From the IMG/VR virus record IMGVR_UViG_3300021425_003342, positions 1 through 52,313 of that record: a DNA stretch of 52,313 bases, one strand, 5' to 3'. Under the pieces are notes generated by a model. It was not told the DNA's origin. It ran no database searches and saw nothing but the letters and a program-made list of their open reading frames with translations. Below, piece after piece: positions 13,780 through 21,267 of the stretch. This DNA comes from a virus. A program made the translations under genes and the position numbers. Within the stretch, counting starts at the first letter, position 1. Every line of letters begins with the position of its first letter.

Positions 13780-14130
13780 TCATCCTTTTTTAACTTTTAA
13801 ATGCTCTCTAACATCAAAGTGATTACTATCTAAAAACTCTTTAAACTCACTAGAATCTTCGTATTCTAGTGAGTAACCTAAATAATCTTCCATTTTATTT
13901 TTGTCTGATTTTGCTAATGGATACTTTAATACTAGAGGCGCATCCTTAATAAGTGTGGTAGTAGTTTTTGAGGGGGCTTGCTGCTTTTTATAAACATGAG
14001 TTTCTTCTGGGTGCTGAGAATCAGCCCAGTAATATATACCGCTTGTTACCTTTGAGGTAAAACTAAATATAGCTACCAAAGGAAGAATAACAAAAAATAA
14101 GAGTATAAAAGCGCTAAATAAATTTTCCAT
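13780..14130 (-). CDS. Membrane-anchored hypothetical protein, 116 aa
   Basis: N-terminal transmembrane helix (MENLFSAFILLFFVILPLVA) followed by a soluble ~85-residue domain with a Pro/Thr linker and an acidic C-terminal part. No known family. There is no Shine-Dalgarno sequence; the -10 box of the upstream promoter sits 6 nt before the ATG, so the transcript may be leaderless. Confidence 0.6.
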   Translation of the reverse strand: MENLFSAFILLFFVILPLVAIFSFTSKVTSGIYYWADSQHPEETHVYKKQQAPSKTTTTLIKDAPLVLKYPLAKSDKNKMEDYLGYSLEYEDSSEFKEFLDSNHFDVREHLKVKKG

Positions 14131-14136
14131 TATATA

Positions 14137-14165
14137 ATAATAATTAAATATAAACTATTAAGCAA
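14137..14165 (-). promoter_or_regulatory. Promoter predicted to give a leaderless mRNA
   Basis: On the minus strand TTGCTT (14160-14165), 17-bp spacer, TATTAT (14137-14142). The ATG of the downstream gene begins at 14130, about where transcription should start. Confidence 0.55.
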
Positions 14166-14178
14166 CTAATAAGTTACA

Positions 14179-14406
14179 TTAATTAGTATTTAAATAGCTT
14201 TCTAATTCTCTATAACCACCTATATGCTTGCCATTTATTTGTATTTGTGGTAATGTTTTTACATTAGGTAATATCTCTAATAATTGTTCTTTAGTGAAGT
14301 CTTTATCTAGTACCTTCTCAGTGAATTTTAGATTTTTTATATTTAATAAGTTTTTTGCCTTCACACAAAAGTTGCAGTTTGTTTTAGAGTATATAAGTAT
14401 ATCCAT
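14179..14406 (-). CDS. grx: Glutaredoxin
   Basis: 75-residue dithiol glutaredoxin with active site CNFC (KTNCNFCVKAKNLL), the cis-Pro motif KTLPQIQINGKHIGGYREL and the C-terminal GSH-binding GG. It uses glutathione to reduce disulfides; the natural client here is the phage ribonucleotide reductase NrdA, whose C-terminus carries a CxxC, and possibly the peroxiredoxin. It follows the degenerate glutaredoxin gene by 1 nt. Good match in length and motifs. Confidence 0.92.
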   Translation of the reverse strand: MDILIYSKTNCNFCVKAKNLLNIKNLKFTEKVLDKDFTKEQLLEILPNVKTLPQIQINGKHIGGYRELESYLNTN

Positions 14407-14407
14407 A

Positions 14408-14668
14408 TTATAGTCCTTTTGTTATAATCTTCTTTGCTTCTTGTATTGAATTTACATATTGATTGTTTATATATATAATAGGATAACTAAAAAATTTTCT
14501 ATTATACTTACTCTCTAAAGAGTCTATAGTTATATCATGTCTAATCTGGGGCCAAGAAGAGTCTTTTACTACATAGGTTTCTAAGTCACGTACCTTACTC
14601 TTACAGTATATAATAAAATCATTAGATGCTATACAACTAGGTAAAGAATAAACTATAACTTTAGACAC
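14408..14668 (-). CDS. Degenerate glutaredoxin-like protein
   Basis: 86 residues with a glutaredoxin-like plan: N-terminal strand KVIVYSLPSC, a helix, then SYPIIYINNQYVNSIQEA resembling the cis-Pro TVPQIFING region. Only one Cys (SLPSCIAS) stands where CxxC is expected, and the GG motif is lost. It may have a monothiol or non-redox role. It sits between true glutaredoxin and the cysteine-less peroxiredoxin-like gene, overlapping the latter by 8 nt. Fold assignment is by eye and moderate. Confidence 0.55.
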   Translation of the reverse strand: MSKVIVYSLPSCIASNDFIIYCKSKVRDLETYVVKDSSWPQIRHDITIDSLESKYNRKFFSYPIIYINNQYVNSIQEAKKIITKGL

Positions 14669-15068
14669 TTACATCTCCTAAATACTTTATTTCTGAATTA
14701 CTTATTTCTATCTTTTGACGTATAGGAGTTTCTTTTTCTAGTAAGTCTAAATAGTCAAAAAATTCTTTATTACCGTCAGGTAACATATCTATATTTTTAA
14801 TATTTAAGTCAGTAGCCCATTGATTCATTACATAGGAGTCATTAGGACAACAACAATAAGTATTATTATAATTCGATATTAAATCAGAATTATCATAATG
14901 AACTAATAATTTACTATCTATATATGCACCTTTTAAAAAAATAATTAAACTTTTTTTGTCTGTAAATATATCATACGCAGTAGGTATTACCCATCCTCCT
15001 GCTCTTCTTATATAAAAAGGTATAAAAGGAATAGTTTTATTTTTTCCGGATAATAACCGTTTCTTCAT
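14661..15068 (-). CDS. Degenerate peroxiredoxin-like protein lacking the peroxidatic Cys
   Basis: 135 residues that align by eye with the phage peroxiredoxin at 3427-3948. KSLIIFLKGAYIDSK corresponds to VVIFSVPGAFTPTCS with the catalytic Cys lost, and CCCPNDSYVMNQW corresponds to CISVNDPFVMSSW. A run of three cysteines appears where the parent has one. It is therefore unlikely to be a normal peroxidase; a structural, regulatory or altered redox role is possible. It neighbours glutaredoxin genes and overlaps the next gene upstream. Confidence 0.6.
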   Translation of the reverse strand: MKKRLLSGKNKTIPFIPFYIRRAGGWVIPTAYDIFTDKKSLIIFLKGAYIDSKLLVHYDNSDLISNYNNTYCCCPNDSYVMNQWATDLNIKNIDMLPDGNKEFFDYLDLLEKETPIRQKIEISNSEIKYLGDVSV

Positions 15069-15531
15069 TTATATACCCTTTTCCTGAGAAAGATGAGTAG
15101 CTTTTAACTCTATTAGAATATTCTTCTAATAAGTCTATATTGAGATAAGGAGCTATTATAATACCTCCTGATCTAGCTTCTGATATTGCAGACACAAAAC
15201 ACTTTTCTTTTTCGTGCTCATCTATAATAATAGTATCAAATATATTACTTGGATATTCTTTTATACTATCTACATAATTTTCTTTTGAATACTTAGTCTT
15301 TATATTATTAATATTTTTAAAAGATAAAAAGTCTTTTGTTGCATTAAAGGATGCAAGATCATGTTCTACTATACACATAGAAGTACATCGTCTAGCTAGC
15401 CAAAAAGTAGAACTATCTCTTCCCCAGCTGAATATTAATTTATCTGTATTATCTAAGTGTTCTATTATTAAGTTTTCTACCTCTGTAGGATAGGTAGACT
15501 GATTATACGTCGTCTCGTTTATTCTTTTCAT
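15037..15531 (-). CDS. Rossmann-fold methyltransferase-like protein
   Basis: 164 residues, weakly methyltransferase-like. KLIFSWGRDSSTFWLA stands where motif I would be, MCIVEHDLASFNATKDFL resembles the acidic motif II region, FDTIIIDE motif IV, and SEARSGGIIIAPY the post-IV strand. I start it at the ATG 15529-15531, which has GAAGG upstream, rather than at 15597, which would overlap the previous gene by 95 nt. Substrate unknown; the sugar-nucleotide genes upstream hint at a glycan. Confidence 0.55.
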   Translation of the reverse strand: MKRINETTYNQSTYPTEVENLIIEHLDNTDKLIFSWGRDSSTFWLARRCTSMCIVEHDLASFNATKDFLSFKNINNIKTKYSKENYVDSIKEYPSNIFDTIIIDEHEKEKCFVSAISEARSGGIIIAPYLNIDLLEEYSNRVKSYSSFSGKGYINEETVIIRKK

Positions 15532-16312
15532 TAAGTATCTGCCTTCGCTCAATGTCTGACTCAATACATTTAGTTCCGTATTGTACTTCAAGCACATGAG
15601 CGTTAAAACTGCCTATATTAGTAGTTTTATGCCAAGTATTAGTAGGTATAACAAAAGTAGTGTGAGGACTAAGAATCATTGTTTTCCAAGAAGCATCTGG
15701 ATACTCTAGTTCTATTTGTAAATCACCTTCCAATAAATACCAATGTTCTGAGCGATGTAAGTGTTTTTGATCAGATAAGCTACAATTAGGATAAATAACT
15801 AGCTCTTTTATCTTTTGAGGTAGATCTGGCTGTTTATCATCTAAAACTCTCCAGTATCCCCAATCTCTTTCTGTTTTTTGAGTTTTCCATTGGTCTAGAA
15901 TCCAAGAAGAACTATTTACTTTATTCTCTCCTCCTACTCCCCACTCAAATCTAACCCAAGGAACTCCTCCATAAGTTTTTTCCTCAGGAGTATTACCCAT
16001 AGTTCTATCTCCTCCATTAGCAAAAATTATTCTACTATCGGGAGACATTTTTAAGGTTCTATATATAGCATCATTAGCAGTATCATCTAAGTCATTAAAT
16101 TTAATAACTCTATCAATACAGCTTATGTTTTCAAGTATCTCAGCTCTTTCAGACCAGCTCATAAATGGTCTACCTTTTTTTCTTGTTAGCCAATCATCAC
16201 TATTTAGTCCTACCACTAATTTTTGTCCCAATCTTTTAGCTTCTTTAAAATAAGCTATATGCCCAGAATGAAGAGGGTCAAAACCTCCAGTAACCAGTAC
16301 TATACTAGACAT
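15503..16312 (-). CDS. Fusion: HldE-type nucleotidyltransferase + type II phosphomannose isomerase cupin
   Basis: 269 residues in two domains. Residues ~1-140 form a cytidylyltransferase-like domain (VTGGFDPLHSGHIAYF with the HxGH motif; GLNSDDWLTRKKGRP), close to the ADP-heptose-forming half of HldE. Residues ~150-260 form a cupin like the C-terminal isomerase of ManC/AlgA: RDWGYWRVL, KHLHRSEHWYLLEG with metal-binding His and Glu, IPTNTWHKTTN and LEVQYGTKCIESDIER. It could make mannose-6-P from fructose-6-P and also activate a sugar-1-phosphate. The pairing is uncommon. Overlaps the methyltransferase-like gene. Confidence 0.82.
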   Translation of the reverse strand: MSSIVLVTGGFDPLHSGHIAYFKEAKRLGQKLVVGLNSDDWLTRKKGRPFMSWSERAEILENISCIDRVIKFNDLDDTANDAIYRTLKMSPDSRIIFANGGDRTMGNTPEEKTYGGVPWVRFEWGVGGENKVNSSSWILDQWKTQKTERDWGYWRVLDDKQPDLPQKIKELVIYPNCSLSDQKHLHRSEHWYLLEGDLQIELEYPDASWKTMILSPHTTFVIPTNTWHKTTNIGSFNAHVLEVQYGTKCIESDIERRQILNEKNKRDDV

Positions 16313-16315
16313 ATT

Positions 16316-16585
16316 CTAACCTTTACAAATATCTAAAATGTTTCTAATTTGAGACTCTTTTTCATCTAACTGTTCTTGATTTTGCTTATGTAAAACAGTA
16401 GCAGCAGCTCTAACAGCTGTCGACTGTAAGCCATATTCTTCTTTTAAATGTTTTACTCTTTTATTAATTTCATCTCTGGAACTTTCTATTGCTGCTAGGA
16501 AAGACACAATAATATCTAGCTGCTCTGCTACATCTTCTGGATTAATAGCCTTAATAGGTTTTTTCACATCTTTATTTTCTGACAT
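16316..16585 (-). CDS. Hypothetical coiled-coil protein, 89 aa
   Basis: Helical protein with a long probable coiled coil (AAIESSRDEINKRVKHLKEE) and a second helix (AVRAAATVLHKQNQEQ). The layout is faintly like GapR/DUF2312 DNA-binding proteins of alphaproteobacteria and their phages, but this is not secure. Lies 3 nt upstream of the fusion gene's start. Confidence 0.5.
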   Translation of the reverse strand: MSENKDVKKPIKAINPEDVAEQLDIIVSFLAAIESSRDEINKRVKHLKEEYGLQSTAVRAAATVLHKQNQEQLDEKESQIRNILDICKG

Positions 16586-16594
16586 AGTTATTCC

Positions 16595-16990
16595 TTATTT
16601 TTTAGGTTTGTATATTAGTTTTGCTAAATTAAATAGAAAAATTCCTATTTTTCTTCTAATTCTATGAGATAATTTATTATTCTTAGTATTTATACACTCT
16701 ATTAACTCTCCTATAAACATTCTAACGTCTAATGAGGTAACATTACTATCTATATACATAAATACATATTTACCTTTTATAATAGGTTTATACTTAGTAC
16801 TTTTTATTCCTTTAAATATTTTAAGTAAGTTATCGGGTGCGTGTATTTTTAAATGTGTCCAGCTTTCTCCAGATAATTGCTCTATTTGAAACTTACCTAG
16901 CTTTTCTAGATTTCTTACTAAGTTTCTAGCAATTATTTCTCGTTCTACTTGTCCTGGAACTTCTGGGTTTCTGAATAAATATTTAGTCAT
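16595..16990 (-). CDS. Hypothetical basic protein, 131 aa
   Basis: Not recognised. Lys/Arg-rich with a basic C-terminal helix (HRIRRKIGIFLFNLAKLIYK) that may contact membrane or nucleic acid. The ATG at 16988-16990 is chosen because GAGGAG stands 6 nt upstream; a TTG one codon earlier is less likely. Confidence 0.5.
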   Translation of the reverse strand: MTKYLFRNPEVPGQVEREIIARNLVRNLEKLGKFQIEQLSGESWTHLKIHAPDNLLKIFKGIKSTKYKPIIKGKYVFMYIDSNVTSLDVRMFIGELIECINTKNNKLSHRIRRKIGIFLFNLAKLIYKPKK

Positions 16991-17001
16991 CAATAACTCC
17001 T

Positions 17002-17274
17002 CTAATAATCACTATCGTGTATATATAATTGAAGTAGCGTATAGTGTAATATTTTCATTAAGTCTTTACGAGCGTCTGCTGCAGTACCCTTCTTACCGTA
17101 TCTATTAGAATATTTATCTATGCTTCCCATGCAAAAACCTGTTCCATGTCCCCTATCAATAATTACTTCAGTAGATTGAAATTTATTATTAGAATAGTGT
17201 TGACCATAAGTGGAATCAACGTACTTTTTAAGCTCTTTTATATATTGATCTTCATTAAATTTATAGTCTATCAT
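17002..17274 (-). CDS. DUF3310-like protein, 90 aa
   Basis: C-terminal half GSIDKYSNRYGKKG ... ARKDLMKILHY matches the pattern of DUF3310 (SaV-like) proteins, small helical phage proteins sometimes annotated as nucleotide kinases without proof. Coupled to uvsE by a 4-nt overlap. Confidence 0.6.
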   Translation of the reverse strand: MIDYKFNEDQYIKELKKYVDSTYGQHYSNNKFQSTEVIIDRGHGTGFCMGSIDKYSNRYGKKGTAADARKDLMKILHYTLLQLYIHDSDY

Positions 17275-18338
17275 ATTGCTACTAAAGGCTCTCCTGCTAG
17301 CTCTTCTTCCTCTTTTATAAAATTGTAAAAACCTAATACAGCTACTTCTTTATGTTTAGCTTCTATATCAAAGTCTGCATACTGTAACATAGGTACATGA
17401 TTTGCCATAAGTTCTTCGTCCCAAAATACTTCTGAGTGCGCGTTAGGTTTCATCCAATATGCAGAATTTTCTGGAGGAAAAGACTGAGATACATGAAATA
17501 AAGGTCTAACACCTTTCCAAGATATTACAGCTTCAGTAAAATACTCATGCATGTAAGTAATATGTTCTACATCTCTAATTTTCCTATTAACGGTTTTACC
17601 TTCTAGTACGACTTTTTCTGACTCTCTCATTCTATGGCACGCATAGTGATGAGTATCTAAACAACAACGAATAGGTATGCGCTTAGACAATTCTAGGGTG
17701 TGTCTTATATCATATCCATTAGGTTTATCTTCGTTTTCTACGGTTAGACATTGTTGAGCATAGTCAGATAAGTAAGGAAAATTAGTAGCAAAACGCTTTA
17801 TACCGTCTTCATGCTTTCCTCCATAAAGACCTTGAAGATGAATGTTCATAACAAAGTCTTTAGCCGGTAATCCCATCAAACTTCCATATAGAGCATGATA
17901 TTCTAAATCTTTAATAGAATTTTCTACTACTTCGGCTTTATTAGAGGCTAGAACAGTATATTGACCAGGATGTACACTCAGTCTTACTTCATGTTTTTTT
18001 GCTAGCCTGCCGCACTCTTCTAATATAGCACAAATATCATCCCAAATTTCTTCATACCAAGGCTTAGTAAAATCTAGAGTATAGCACGGAAAAAGCTCTG
18101 AAGATATTCTCCAAGCTCTTAGATTTTTAGGTTGTGTAGGAAAATAATTTTTTAACACAGATAAAAGCTGATTACAGTTATGCAAAGCTTTTTGTTGTAC
18201 TCTTTCTTTTCCGCCTTCTTTTAGTGCATAAGTTTTAGTAGTAGTTCCAAAATTGTAAGCTTTAGCTTTTACTTTATCGTGAAACTGACAGCACTGAGAG
18301 ATTCTCCAGTCTTCACTAGTTTTATTGAAATATTCCAT
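17271..18338 (-). CDS. uvsE: UV damage endonuclease UvsE/UvdE
   Basis: 355 residues, full-length UVDE family TIM-barrel endonuclease, which nicks DNA 5' of UV photoproducts and some abasic sites. Conserved segments are RISSELFPCYTLDF, RLSVHPGQYTVLAS, MNIHLQGLYGGK, LTVENEDKPNGYD, CCLDTHHYACH and a metal-binding His/Glu/Asp set. It is found in several marine phages and fits repair of sunlight damage. Own promoter at 18364-18392; downstream DUF3310 gene is translationally coupled. Confidence 0.93.
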   Translation of the reverse strand: MEYFNKTSEDWRISQCCQFHDKVKAKAYNFGTTTKTYALKEGGKERVQQKALHNCNQLLSVLKNYFPTQPKNLRAWRISSELFPCYTLDFTKPWYEEIWDDICAILEECGRLAKKHEVRLSVHPGQYTVLASNKAEVVENSIKDLEYHALYGSLMGLPAKDFVMNIHLQGLYGGKHEDGIKRFATNFPYLSDYAQQCLTVENEDKPNGYDIRHTLELSKRIPIRCCLDTHHYACHRMRESEKVVLEGKTVNRKIRDVEHITYMHEYFTEAVISWKGVRPLFHVSQSFPPENSAYWMKPNAHSEVFWDEELMANHVPMLQYADFDIEAKHKEVAVLGFYNFIKEEEELAGEPLVAI

Positions 18339-18363
18339 TGTGTATCCTATATGGTTATACTAT

Positions 18364-18392
18364 ATAATACTTAATAAAAAAGTAAGTGTCAA
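18364..18392 (-). promoter_or_regulatory. Near-consensus sigma70 promoter for uvsE
   Basis: On the minus strand TTGACA (18387-18392), 17-bp spacer, TATTAT (18364-18369), 25 nt before the uvsE ATG. Confidence 0.75.
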
Positions 18393-18402
18393 ATTAATTC
18401 TA

Positions 18403-18756
18403 TCATTGAGAATCTCCAGGAGACACCCTATAATTGTCTTCTACGCTGTCAGGAGTACTAACTTCTAATATAGTCCCTTCTTTTAAACATTCTAATTGAT
18501 GAGGGCTGCAAGGCTCATTATGCCAAGTGTCCCCCTCTTTAATTTTTGTACTTATCTTAGAAGCGTCAAAAGTATTAATCCAGTGAACTATGAACTCACC
18601 CTCTAATACGTACCAAGTCTCTTCTTTATCTTTATGAAAATGCATAGAAAACTTAGCACCCTCATTAAACTTCATCAGCTTGCCACAATATTTATCATTT
18701 GTAGCCCAAATAAGTTCGTGACCCCATCCTTTTTTTACAAAACCTTCAAGTCTCAT
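18403..18756 (-). CDS. Cupin protein, sugar-phosphate isomerase-like
   Basis: 117-residue single cupin. KKGWGHELIWATNDKYCGK at the N-terminus, the metal motif MHFHKDKEETWYVLEGE (two His, one Glu) and a third His in SPHQLECL, ending STPDSVEDNYRVSPGD. This subgroup of single cupins is found beside HldE genes in LPS and capsule loci. Here it overlaps the HldE kinase gene by 11 nt. Likely an aldose/ketose phosphate isomerase or epimerase (inference). Confidence 0.75.
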   Translation of the reverse strand: MRLEGFVKKGWGHELIWATNDKYCGKLMKFNEGAKFSMHFHKDKEETWYVLEGEFIVHWINTFDASKISTKIKEGDTWHNEPCSPHQLECLKEGTILEVSTPDSVEDNYRVSPGDSQ

Positions 18757-19540
18757 TAAAAGCCCTTTCTATATCTAATTGATTTATAACATACGTTCCA
18801 AAGTGTTCTACTGAGTAAGATGCGAGTTTATTTGCTAAGTCTATAGAATCATGAATAGACTTAAAGCTGTTTAATACTGCAAGAGAGGCTAAAAATACAT
18901 CTCCTGCTCCCGTAACATCATGAACTTTTACAGGAGAAGGTCTAGAAAATACCCCCTCGCATACTGAACCTTTAGATCCTAAAGTTACTATTTTAGTAGA
19001 AGATATTGGTAGATTATAACTGCTAGTGTCTTCATACTCATTTATTTTTATAATAGAGTTTGGAAAACAACTTAAGTCTTCTTTTTTAGTGTCTACATAC
19101 ACTTTATGTTTGAATTTCTCACATACTAGTTTGGCAGTATCAGGTGTTAGTAGCCCTTTGCAATAGTCAGAAATTATGACTATATCATAATCCTCAGAAT
19201 TCATCACTTTAATATTATAGTCTACCAAAGAAGAAACAGAATCTCCTATATCTTCTCGTAGTAGTTGTTGATTAGATTTTATATCTATAAATCTTCTTTT
19301 AATAATTTTAGAAGTATTAGTTATCAAATCTATTTTAGATATGTTAAAAGCTTTAACATTATTTTTAACATTAGCAGCCATGCCTTCTACAGTATTCAGT
19401 TCTTTAAAGTGTATAACAGGCACAGGAGCCTCTGGAGATATTCTAGTTACAGAACCTAGTCTATACTCGTCTAGACAAGATTCACCTATTATTAATATTT
19501 TTAATGATGTTAGTTGTTGAGTATCTAGTGTCTCGTTCAT
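18746..19540 (-). CDS. hldE-N: HldE-type heptose-7-phosphate kinase (PfkB family)
   Basis: 264 residues resembling the N-terminal kinase half of HldE (RfaE), which phosphorylates D-glycero-D-manno-heptose-7-phosphate at C1. Visible are LIIGESCLDEYRLG, the family's ISPEAPVPV and EGMAANVKNN, and the PfkB catalytic loop DVTGAGDVFLASLA with the catalytic Asp. It is somewhat shorter than the bacterial kinase domain (about 315). Partner domain is encoded separately just upstream with a 59-nt overlap, so HldE is split here. The sugar could differ from heptose. Confidence 0.82.
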   Translation of the reverse strand: MNETLDTQQLTSLKILIIGESCLDEYRLGSVTRISPEAPVPVIHFKELNTVEGMAANVKNNVKAFNISKIDLITNTSKIIKRRFIDIKSNQQLLREDIGDSVSSLVDYNIKVMNSEDYDIVIISDYCKGLLTPDTAKLVCEKFKHKVYVDTKKEDLSCFPNSIIKINEYEDTSSYNLPISSTKIVTLGSKGSVCEGVFSRPSPVKVHDVTGAGDVFLASLAVLNSFKSIHDSIDLANKLASYSVEHFGTYVINQLDIERAFNET

Positions 19541-19880
19541 AAAATATAACTTTCTTTACAAAATCTTCGCCTACAATATTTTTATACTTATATTCTTCTC
19601 CAATGACTAGTAAGTCTGCATTATAAGTATCAAATATAGAACATAAATCGTCATCAGAATCAAAAGATATTACTGATGTTACAGGTTTTAAAGCACTTAT
19701 AATTTTAGATCTAATGGCTAAAGTGTTTATAGGCCTGCAAAGACCTTTATTTTTTCTTACTCTATCATCGCTGTCTAGACACACTATTAACCTATCTCCT
19801 AATGTAGAAGCATAATTAAATAAATCTATATGACCAGGATGTAGTATATCATAACATCCATTAGTGAAAACTGTTATCAA
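19482..19880 (-). CDS. hldE-C: HldE-type sugar-1-phosphate nucleotidyltransferase
   Basis: 132-residue cytidylyltransferase-fold enzyme matching the C-terminal half of HldE, which joins heptose-1-phosphate and ATP into ADP-heptose. Motifs: FTNGCYDILHPGHIDLF with HxGH, IVCLDSDDRVRKNKG with the RxxKG-like loop, and ERDTRYSTTNII matching the family's YSTT (S/T-rich) end. It overlaps the kinase gene, which supports a joint pathway. No GmhA or GmhB homologue is seen in the window. Confidence 0.85.
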   Translation of the reverse strand: MITVFTNGCYDILHPGHIDLFNYASTLGDRLIVCLDSDDRVRKNKGLCRPINTLAIRSKIISALKPVTSVISFDSDDDLCSIFDTYNADLLVIGEEYKYKNIVGEDFVKKVIFYERDTRYSTTNIIKNINNR

Positions 19881-20274
19881 TATAAAATCCGTAAGCTTTA
19901 TAGTTAATTGTTAACTCTGTATTACTAGGTATAGTATTTTTAGTAATTATTAAATCATTTTCTGAATCATAATTAAGATTAGGAGAATAAGAATGATTAA
20001 TATAAAACCTAAAATCTATTGAATTATAGCCTTTAGAAGGTATATTCATACCATTATTAGTTATTTTAAATGTTTTTTTATAGGTAGAAAGAATATTATC
20101 ATCTAATTTTTTCAATATAAAATTATCTAATTTTTCCCATTCTATAGGAGAAAAAATAACTATATTTTTTGGTATCTCTTTCAGAGCAAAAACACCCACA
20201 CCATGAATAGGTGAAGGTGCTAATTTACAAAAAACATTGTTAAATGCTTCTAAAGTTAAGTATGAGTTACTCAT
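19861..20274 (-). CDS. SET-domain protein
   Basis: 137-residue stand-alone SET domain. SPIHGVGVFALKEIPKN is the SAM-contacting N-terminal part (GxG), FRFYINHSYSPNLNYD is the NHS/C core motif with SAM-binding Asn-His, and ELTINYKAYG gives the catalytic Tyr region. SET proteins methylate lysines; bacterial and phage targets are mostly unknown. It overlaps the HldE-C gene and precedes a structural-type helical protein gene. Confidence 0.8.
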   Translation of the reverse strand: MSNSYLTLEAFNNVFCKLAPSPIHGVGVFALKEIPKNIVIFSPIEWEKLDNFILKKLDDNILSTYKKTFKITNNGMNIPSKGYNSIDFRFYINHSYSPNLNYDSENDLIITKNTIPSNTELTINYKAYGFYIDNSFH

Positions 20275-20862
20275 TTACATGATTATTTCTATAGAAGCTT
20301 CTTGATTAGCTATATCTTTAATTTTTGTCATGTGTACGTCTTCTATATAAGAGTGTTCACTAACTAAATTCATTTGTTCTGCTAAACTAATAATCATATC
20401 TGCGTAGTGTTGAGCTTTATCAACTGAGTCTTGATCTGCAGCTCCCATAGCTATAATTTGTTTTTCTCTTTTAAAAAACAAGTCATGTAGCATAGCAGCC
20501 TCTACTACTAGATGAATCATATCTGTTTTATTAGTAATATCAGAGTACAACTCTTGGGCGCTCGGACATATATCAAAATGTTTAGTTACATATTCTCCAA
20601 CCTGTACAGATTCATTTTCTGTATGCTCTTTAGTATTTTCATAGTCTAAAACAACACTTGAAGATTCCATGTGTACTAAATAGTCTCTAGAACTATTCAT
20701 ATATGCTGAACAAACAGCTAGCTTATTAGTCCACCAAGTAGGTAAAGACGCTTCTGAATTAGAGGGTAAAGCAGCTAATATTTCTTGAGAATCTTCAATA
20801 ATCATATCACACATTCTTCGAGAGGAAGATACATCTGTATGTCCATTTTTATTTATTTTCAT
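20275..20862 (-). CDS. Conserved phage helical protein, 195 aa
   Basis: The N-terminal segment (SSRRMCDMIIEDSQEI, LPTWWTNKLAVCSAYMNSSR, DYLVHM) resembles short modules seen in marine phage proteins near virion genes: a helix pair with a conserved LPxWWTNK motif. The remainder is a predicted helical domain with two His-Asp segments (VEAAMLHDLFF), not a convincing HD hydrolase. Function unknown. Its start overlaps the stop of the next upstream gene. Confidence 0.6.
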   Translation of the reverse strand: MKINKNGHTDVSSSRRMCDMIIEDSQEILAALPSNSEASLPTWWTNKLAVCSAYMNSSRDYLVHMESSSVVLDYENTKEHTENESVQVGEYVTKHFDICPSAQELYSDITNKTDMIHLVVEAAMLHDLFFKREKQIIAMGAADQDSVDKAQHYADMIISLAEQMNLVSEHSYIEDVHMTKIKDIANQEASIEIIM

Positions 20863-21218
20863 TTTCTAGGACCTCCTTTTTTAGGTGACTTTTTAGAACC
20901 TCCTGCTCCTGCCCATAGTTTTTTTCTTGCCCAATAGTTAGCAGAAAATTTATCATCTTTAGTAAGTCTTCCTGATTTATCTTTAATTCCTGCACTTCTT
21001 TGAAGATAGTTCTTTCTAGCTTCTTCAGAATAATTATGTCCATAGTCTTTATGACCGAACCTGACTACTTTTATTTCATCACCTTTTTTTGCTAGTACAA
21101 CCTGTTTGTGTTTTGAAGAAGAGGTATTTCTTTTAGGTTTGTTAAACCCTGGATAGCTTTCCCCTCTGTATTCTATTCTTCCACTAGGCAGTCTTCTAGC
21201 ATCTTTTGCTTTTGCCAT
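20859..21218 (-). CDS. Basic Gly/Lys-rich conserved phage protein, 119 aa
   Basis: Basic protein with RIEYRGESYPGFNKPKR, VVRFGHKDYGHNYSEEARKN, and SANYWARKKLWAG followed by a Lys/Gly tail. The YPGFNKPKR and VRFG...ARKNY...SAxYWARK pattern is one I associate with small conserved proteins of large marine phages, possibly nucleic-acid-binding or virion-associated. Begins a run of several small basic genes (20859-23119). Confidence 0.6.
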   Translation of the reverse strand: MAKAKDARRLPSGRIEYRGESYPGFNKPKRNTSSSKHKQVVLAKKGDEIKVVRFGHKDYGHNYSEEARKNYLQRSAGIKDKSGRLTKDDKFSANYWARKKLWAGAGGSKKSPKKGGPRK

Positions 21219-21267
21219 AATTATCTCCTTATTTTAACACATATTAACCTAGCTAGCAAAGTAATTA

